Assembly: GCF_002368335.1 (NCBI RefSeq)
Contig: NZ_AP018288.1
Span: forward strand, 4,017,323-4,081,322
Length of the DNA: 64,000 nt
Source of the DNA: Nostoc sp. NIES-4103
GTDB lineage: Bacteria; Cyanobacteriota; Cyanobacteriia; Cyanobacteriales; Nostocaceae
Reading direction: 5' to 3'
Each line of letters opens with the position of its first letter. Positions within the stretch are counted from its first letter, which is position 1. Below, in pieces: positions 60,619 to 64,000 of this stretch. Position numbers and translations under genes: made by a program. The notes beneath the pieces are model-generated. The model did no database searches, was not told the origin of the DNA, and saw nothing but the letters and a program-made list of their open reading frames with translations.

Positions 60619-63600
60619 TTAATTGCTCTCCAAGTATACGGTTAACCACTTAGCCATCACTTGGACGTGAGGCGGGAAATTCATTGTAATGTGATTGCCT
60701 GGGACTTGGTGGATTTTTAGCCCTGCCAAAGCTAAATCTTGCCAACCGAGTTCTGGGTTTTGCGGGTTGAAAGCATCGCGATCGCTTGCCTTAAAAAAGA
60801 TGACTCGACCAGCATAAGCTTGCGGGACATAGTTTCGCATGGCTTTAATATTAATCTTGAACAGATTGTAGTAAACACGCAATTCAGTTAAACTAAAATC
60901 AGCGGGCATTCTCAACGCTGTTTTTCCTTGCTCTAAAAAGTATTGCAGTTGCTCCTCTGTACTCAGTTGCTGCAAATGTTCTGTGGCTACGGGAACGTTG
61001 GCACCCACACCCAAGGCGTAAGACATAATTTCGATTTCATCATCTTCGATATTTTCTGAGGGCATATGACCGATGCCAGGAGTATCAATCAAAGCAAGTA
61101 ACGCTACTTTTTCCCCCTGCGCCTGGAGTTGCTGTGCCATTTCATAGGCGATTGTACCGCCAAAAGAAGACCCGCCTAGAAAATAAGGCCCCTCTGGTTG
61201 AACAACGCGCAGTGCTTCAATATAGTGAGTAGCCATTTGCTCAACTTGAGTTAGAGGGGTTGTCTTGCCATCGATGCCTTGTGCTTGCAATCCATAAACT
61301 GGTTGGTCTGAGTTTAAATATTGAGCTAAATCCCGATAGATATAGACGTGACCACCAATAGGATGGATAAGGAAAAGCGGTGGTTTAGAACCAAGAGGCT
61401 GCATTTCTACTAGCGTCGAGGGTAACTCTGGCTTGGTATGTTCATTAGTTAGTTGAGACAGTGAGGCATTTTGAGTAATTAATTCAGCTAAGTCTGCAAT
61501 GGTAGGTGCGTCCATTAAGCTGTGGGGTGATAACTTCGTTTGCGTGGCTTCGCTGATTTTGGCAATTAAATGGACGGCGAGTAAAGAATCACCTCCCAAT
61601 TCAAAGAAGTCATCGTTAATTCCTACTGGTTCAATTCCTAAAGATTGTTGCCAAATTTGAGTTATTGTCTGCTCTAATTGACTGCGAGGTGCGACATAAG
61701 CTTGACTCAATTTTGGTCTAGAATGATTTGGTTTAGGCGAGTTCGCTTGTTGGTGAGATTGCAAATTTTGTAATTCTTTAGCCGCGCTAAACTGCTCAAA
61801 TCGCATGATAAAATCTTGAGTTGATACCAAAACTTGTGGCAACCTACTATTTAAAATGTAGTCAAATACTTCTACCCCTTCTTGAGACAAAATGCCTTGT
61901 TGAAAACTAACTTCACGCCATTGTTGCAGTTGTTCTGATACTTTAACTTTAGCGGCTTGTCCAACCTCTTGCCAACCATCCCAATTAATTGAAGTTATTA
62001 AGGTATTTGAACGAGAAGCTTTATAGTTAGCAAAGGCATCTAAAAACGAATTTGCAGCACAATGATCTACAAGTCCCAATCCTGCTAAAAATGAATTGAG
62101 TGAGGAACAAAGGACAAAGAAATCTAATTCAAAATCTTGAAGTAAAGTATCTAGTACCAAAGTCCCTATGACTTTCGGTGCTAGCAAATTAGATATATTT
62201 TCTGCTGTTTTCAGTTGAATCATTCCTCCTGGGATGACACCTGCGGCATGAATGACACCATGAATTTTACCGAAGCGATCGCTAACTTGATCAATCACCA
62301 CTTGCATCTGTTCTAAGTTTGCCACGTCTGCAATTGCGATCGCTATTTCTGCACCTAACGCCTCCATCGCTTGCAATTGGCGGATTTTGACACTGACGCT
62401 ATCTTGTTCGTCATGAGTCAACAGCCATTGTTCCCACTCTGATTTTGCCGGAAAATGCGATCGCCCAAGCAACACTAATTTTGCCTGTACTGTTTTTGCT
62501 AGATATTCCGCCAAAACTAAACCGATACCGCCTAATCCGCCTGTAATTAGATAAACTCCGCCATTTCTTAACTTGGGTGTTGTTTTTTCAGTTCTATCTA
62601 GCCGGATTGGTGCAAAGGTTTGTACCCAACGATGATTACCACGATAGGCGATGGCCATATCTGAGGCTTCAAGGGTTAGTTCTGTCAACAAATTACTAAT
62701 TAACTTCTCTCGTTGCTGACTGCCAAATTCGGGCAGAATTATATCAATACTGCGACAAGAAATATTCAGATATTCTTGGGGAATAACTTTACATGGGCCG
62801 AGTAAAGTTGCTTTTTCTGGACAGAGATTTTCTTCGCCTGTGACTTCTTGCAAGTTGTTAGAAATAACTGCAATTTGTAGATGTTTGCTGAAATTGTGTT
62901 TACCTAATGCTTGCGCTAGAAACAGTAAACTCCATAACCCCAAATTTTGTAACTTTTCTACTCGTTCAAATCTCGTTTCTAAAAACTCTTCAGGGGTAAC
63001 ACTCCACAAATGTGCAATCTTTTGTGGTAGCTGATTTCGCTTTTGCAGTTCTTGCCATAAAGTCTCATAATCTTGGCGCTGTGAGGGATTGAGCGTGTAG
63101 GCGTTTTGATCATTGCTACTAAAATGCTCTCCAATACTGACAGTAATCACATCTTCACCTGCAAATTCTAGTTTATTGACGATGCGATCGCCTAAACCGC
63201 ACTCATCTAGGAATACTAGCCAGGGGGATGAGGGGGATGAGGGGGATGAGGGGGATGGGGGGGATGTTATTTCGCTATGTTCTTTGTTTTTAGTTGCTAT
63301 TTTTCTTGGCAAATTAGTATTAGGATTAGCATTTTGCACGGGAATTAAAGAACGTTGCCAAGAGGGAATATAAAACCAGTCAGCAATATCTGATTTTTTC
63401 TTCAAAGAGATATCAGCTTCTTTAGATTCGTTCTTTTGTGTGAAAGCTAAAGGTGCTGCATCTGATACAGGTGCTTGAGCTAGGAAAATATGGTAGCCAA
63501 AATCATTATTTTTTGGTATAATTTCAGCTTCAACAAATCCATGCGTTAATAATGCCTTTTGCCACTGTTCTTGAGACAAAAACGGATTTGCTTGAGTGCG

Positions 63601-64000
63601 TTCTCCATCCTGCAAAGGTTTCATCCACAAGCCATCGGTGACATTGTAGATTAATTGAGGTTGTGTGACTTCCCAAATTAACAGTAGACCACCAGGTGCT
63701 AATAGAGAACGGACATGATCTAGACTTTCTTTGATGTTTTGGGTGACATGCAGGACGTTAGCGGCGACAATCACATCAAAGCTATGCAAATCATACCCTT
63801 GTTCTTGGGGCGATCGCTCGATATCGAGCAGTTTATACTCAATAAAGGGATAGTTGCTAAACTTTTGTTTGGCGTTGTCTAGGAATAGACGTGCTACATC
63901 TGTATAAACGTAGGTAGTTTGTTGTGGTGGGAGTACGGGTAGTAAATCTGCTGTTGTTAACCCCATCCCTGCGCCAATATCTAAAACTCTCAGCTTGACT
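60619..64000 (-). CDS. Polyketide synthase, C-terminal part: methyltransferase - ketoreductase - ACP - thioesterase (5' end outside window)
   Basis: The frame is open to the window edge; VLDIGAGMGLTTADLLP at the edge is SAM motif I of a C-methyltransferase, so the ATG at 63966 is internal. Order: methyltransferase; KR with GGVYLITGGLGGIGLVLAEYL (about residue 470 from that Met) and VIHAAGVIPGGM; ACP with DDFFELGGDSLLAV (carrier Ser near 793); thioesterase with FLGGSSFGGTIAYEMA (catalytic Ser near 933). In the KR the usual YCAAN is HCAAN (SSLNSFLAGLGLVDHCAAN), so the catalytic Tyr is lost. This is the last module of an assembly line, ending in hydrolytic or cyclising release. Product unknown. 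Confidence 0.9.
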   Translation of the reverse strand, partial: VKLRVLDIGAGMGLTTADLLPVLPPQQTTYVYTDVARLFLDNAKQKFSNYPFIEYKLLDIERSPQEQGYDLHSFDVIVAANVLHVTQNIKESLDHVRSLLAPGGLLLIWEVTQPQLIYNVTDGLWMKPLQDGERTQANPFLSQEQWQKALLTHGFVEAEIIPKNNDFGYHIFLAQAPVSDAAPLAFTQKNESKEADISLKKKSDIADWFYIPSWQRSLIPVQNANPNTNLPRKIATKNKEHSEITSPPSPSSPSSPSSPWLVFLDECGLGDRIVNKLEFAGEDVITVSIGEHFSSNDQNAYTLNPSQRQDYETLWQELQKRNQLPQKIAHLWSVTPEEFLETRFERVEKLQNLGLWSLLFLAQALGKHNFSKHLQIAVISNNLQEVTGEENLCPEKATLLGPCKVIPQEYLNISCRSIDIILPEFGSQQREKLISNLLTELTLEASDMAIAYRGNHRWVQTFAPIRLDRTEKTTPKLRNGGVYLITGGLGGIGLVLAEYLAKTVQAKLVLLGRSHFPAKSEWEQWLLTHDEQDSVSVKIRQLQAMEALGAEIAIAIADVANLEQMQVVIDQVSDRFGKIHGVIHAAGVIPGGMIQLKTAENISNLLAPKVIGTLVLDTLLQDFELDFFVLCSSLNSFLAGLGLVDHCAANSFLDAFANYKASRSNTLITSINWDGWQEVGQAAKVKVSEQLQQWREVSFQQGILSQEGVEVFDYILNSRLPQVLVSTQDFIMRFEQFSAAKELQNLQSHQQANSPKPNHSRPKLSQAYVAPRSQLEQTITQIWQQSLGIEPVGINDDFFELGGDSLLAVHLIAKISEATQTKLSPHSLMDAPTIADLAELITQNASLSQLTNEHTKPELPSTLVEMQPLGSKPPLFLIHPIGGHVYIYRDLAQYLNSDQPVYGLQAQGIDGKTTPLTQVEQMATHYIEALRVVQPEGPYFLGGSSFGGTIAYEMAQQLQAQGEKVALLALIDTPGIGHMPSENIEDDEIEIMSYALGVGANVPVATEHLQQLSTEEQLQYFLEQGKTALRMPADFSLTELRVYYNLFKINIKAMRNYVPQAYAGRVIFFKASDRDAFNPQNPELGWQDLALAGLKIHQVPGNHITMNFPPHVQVMAKWLTVYLESN
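63223..63265 (-). repeat. In-frame 9-bp tandem repeat inside the polyketide synthase gene
   Basis: About five GGGGGATGA units on the plus strand encode PSSPSSPSSP on the minus strand, between the methyltransferase and the KR. The 9-bp period keeps frame. It is the same unit that truncates the ssuA-like gene at 39060. Confidence 0.85.

Overview
The window comes from a filamentous, probably heterocyst-type (Nostocales) cyanobacterium. The main clues are the dense GCGATCGC (HIP1) octamers, the many tandem heptamer-like repeats of the GGGGATT/AATTCCC kind, and proteins with a cyanobacterial look (DnaA, HhoA-type protease, LigA, DUF4388/PATAN protein). I saw no tRNA, rRNA or CRISPR array.

Layout. 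1-2.8 kb: 5' end of dnaA, an HtrA/Deg protease whose N-terminus has been invaded by tandem repeats, and peptide deformylase. 2.8-8.8 kb: a compact locus of three small proteins built from CxxC-less HMA-like domains, a P1B-type ATPase carrying the same domain and an unusual membrane motif, and a DUF5132-type membrane protein. 9-16 kb: a Rieske fusion protein, a TnpB-encoding IS605-type element interrupted at its 3' end by a complete IS5-family element, and a GGDEF-EAL protein. 16.5-27 kb: ligA, a glycerophosphodiesterase, two glutathione S-transferases, a DUF442 phosphatase-like protein, an arylsulfotransferase-like protein and an aldo-keto reductase.

27.5-38.3 kb: a three-gene operon (membrane-anchored polyprenyl synthase, a 513-residue protein with a duplicated domain, a CrtC/AttH-like lipocalin). 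Next come three lectin-like genes, each preceded by a copy of the same leader, two with 10-bp iterons. A GT1 glycosyltransferase and an SCP2-like protein follow. 38.7-55 kb: a sulfur-scavenging and oxidoreductase region. It has a truncated and an intact sulfonate-binding lipoprotein, a flavin-dependent monooxygenase, a cysteine-dioxygenase-like cupin, a class II aldolase, a nitroreductase, two SDRs lacking the catalytic YxxxK, an MDR reductase, a TauD-type dioxygenase, a GST and an EamA transporter. An IscB PLMP-domain fragment sits inside this operon. Two genes in the region share an operator-like element.

55-64 kb: DUF4334 protein, hisC, a V4R-like / LC7-roadblock / Ras-like GTPase / DUF4388 set that looks like a polarity or motility switch, and the 3' part of a polyketide synthase (methyltransferase-KR-ACP-thioesterase).

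A theme across the window is repeat-driven remodelling. Tandem repeats occur inside or at the ends of at least four genes. Several MITE-like elements are present; one has ends like those of the IS5-family copy and the same TAA target duplication, and it seems to split a small lipoprotein gene.
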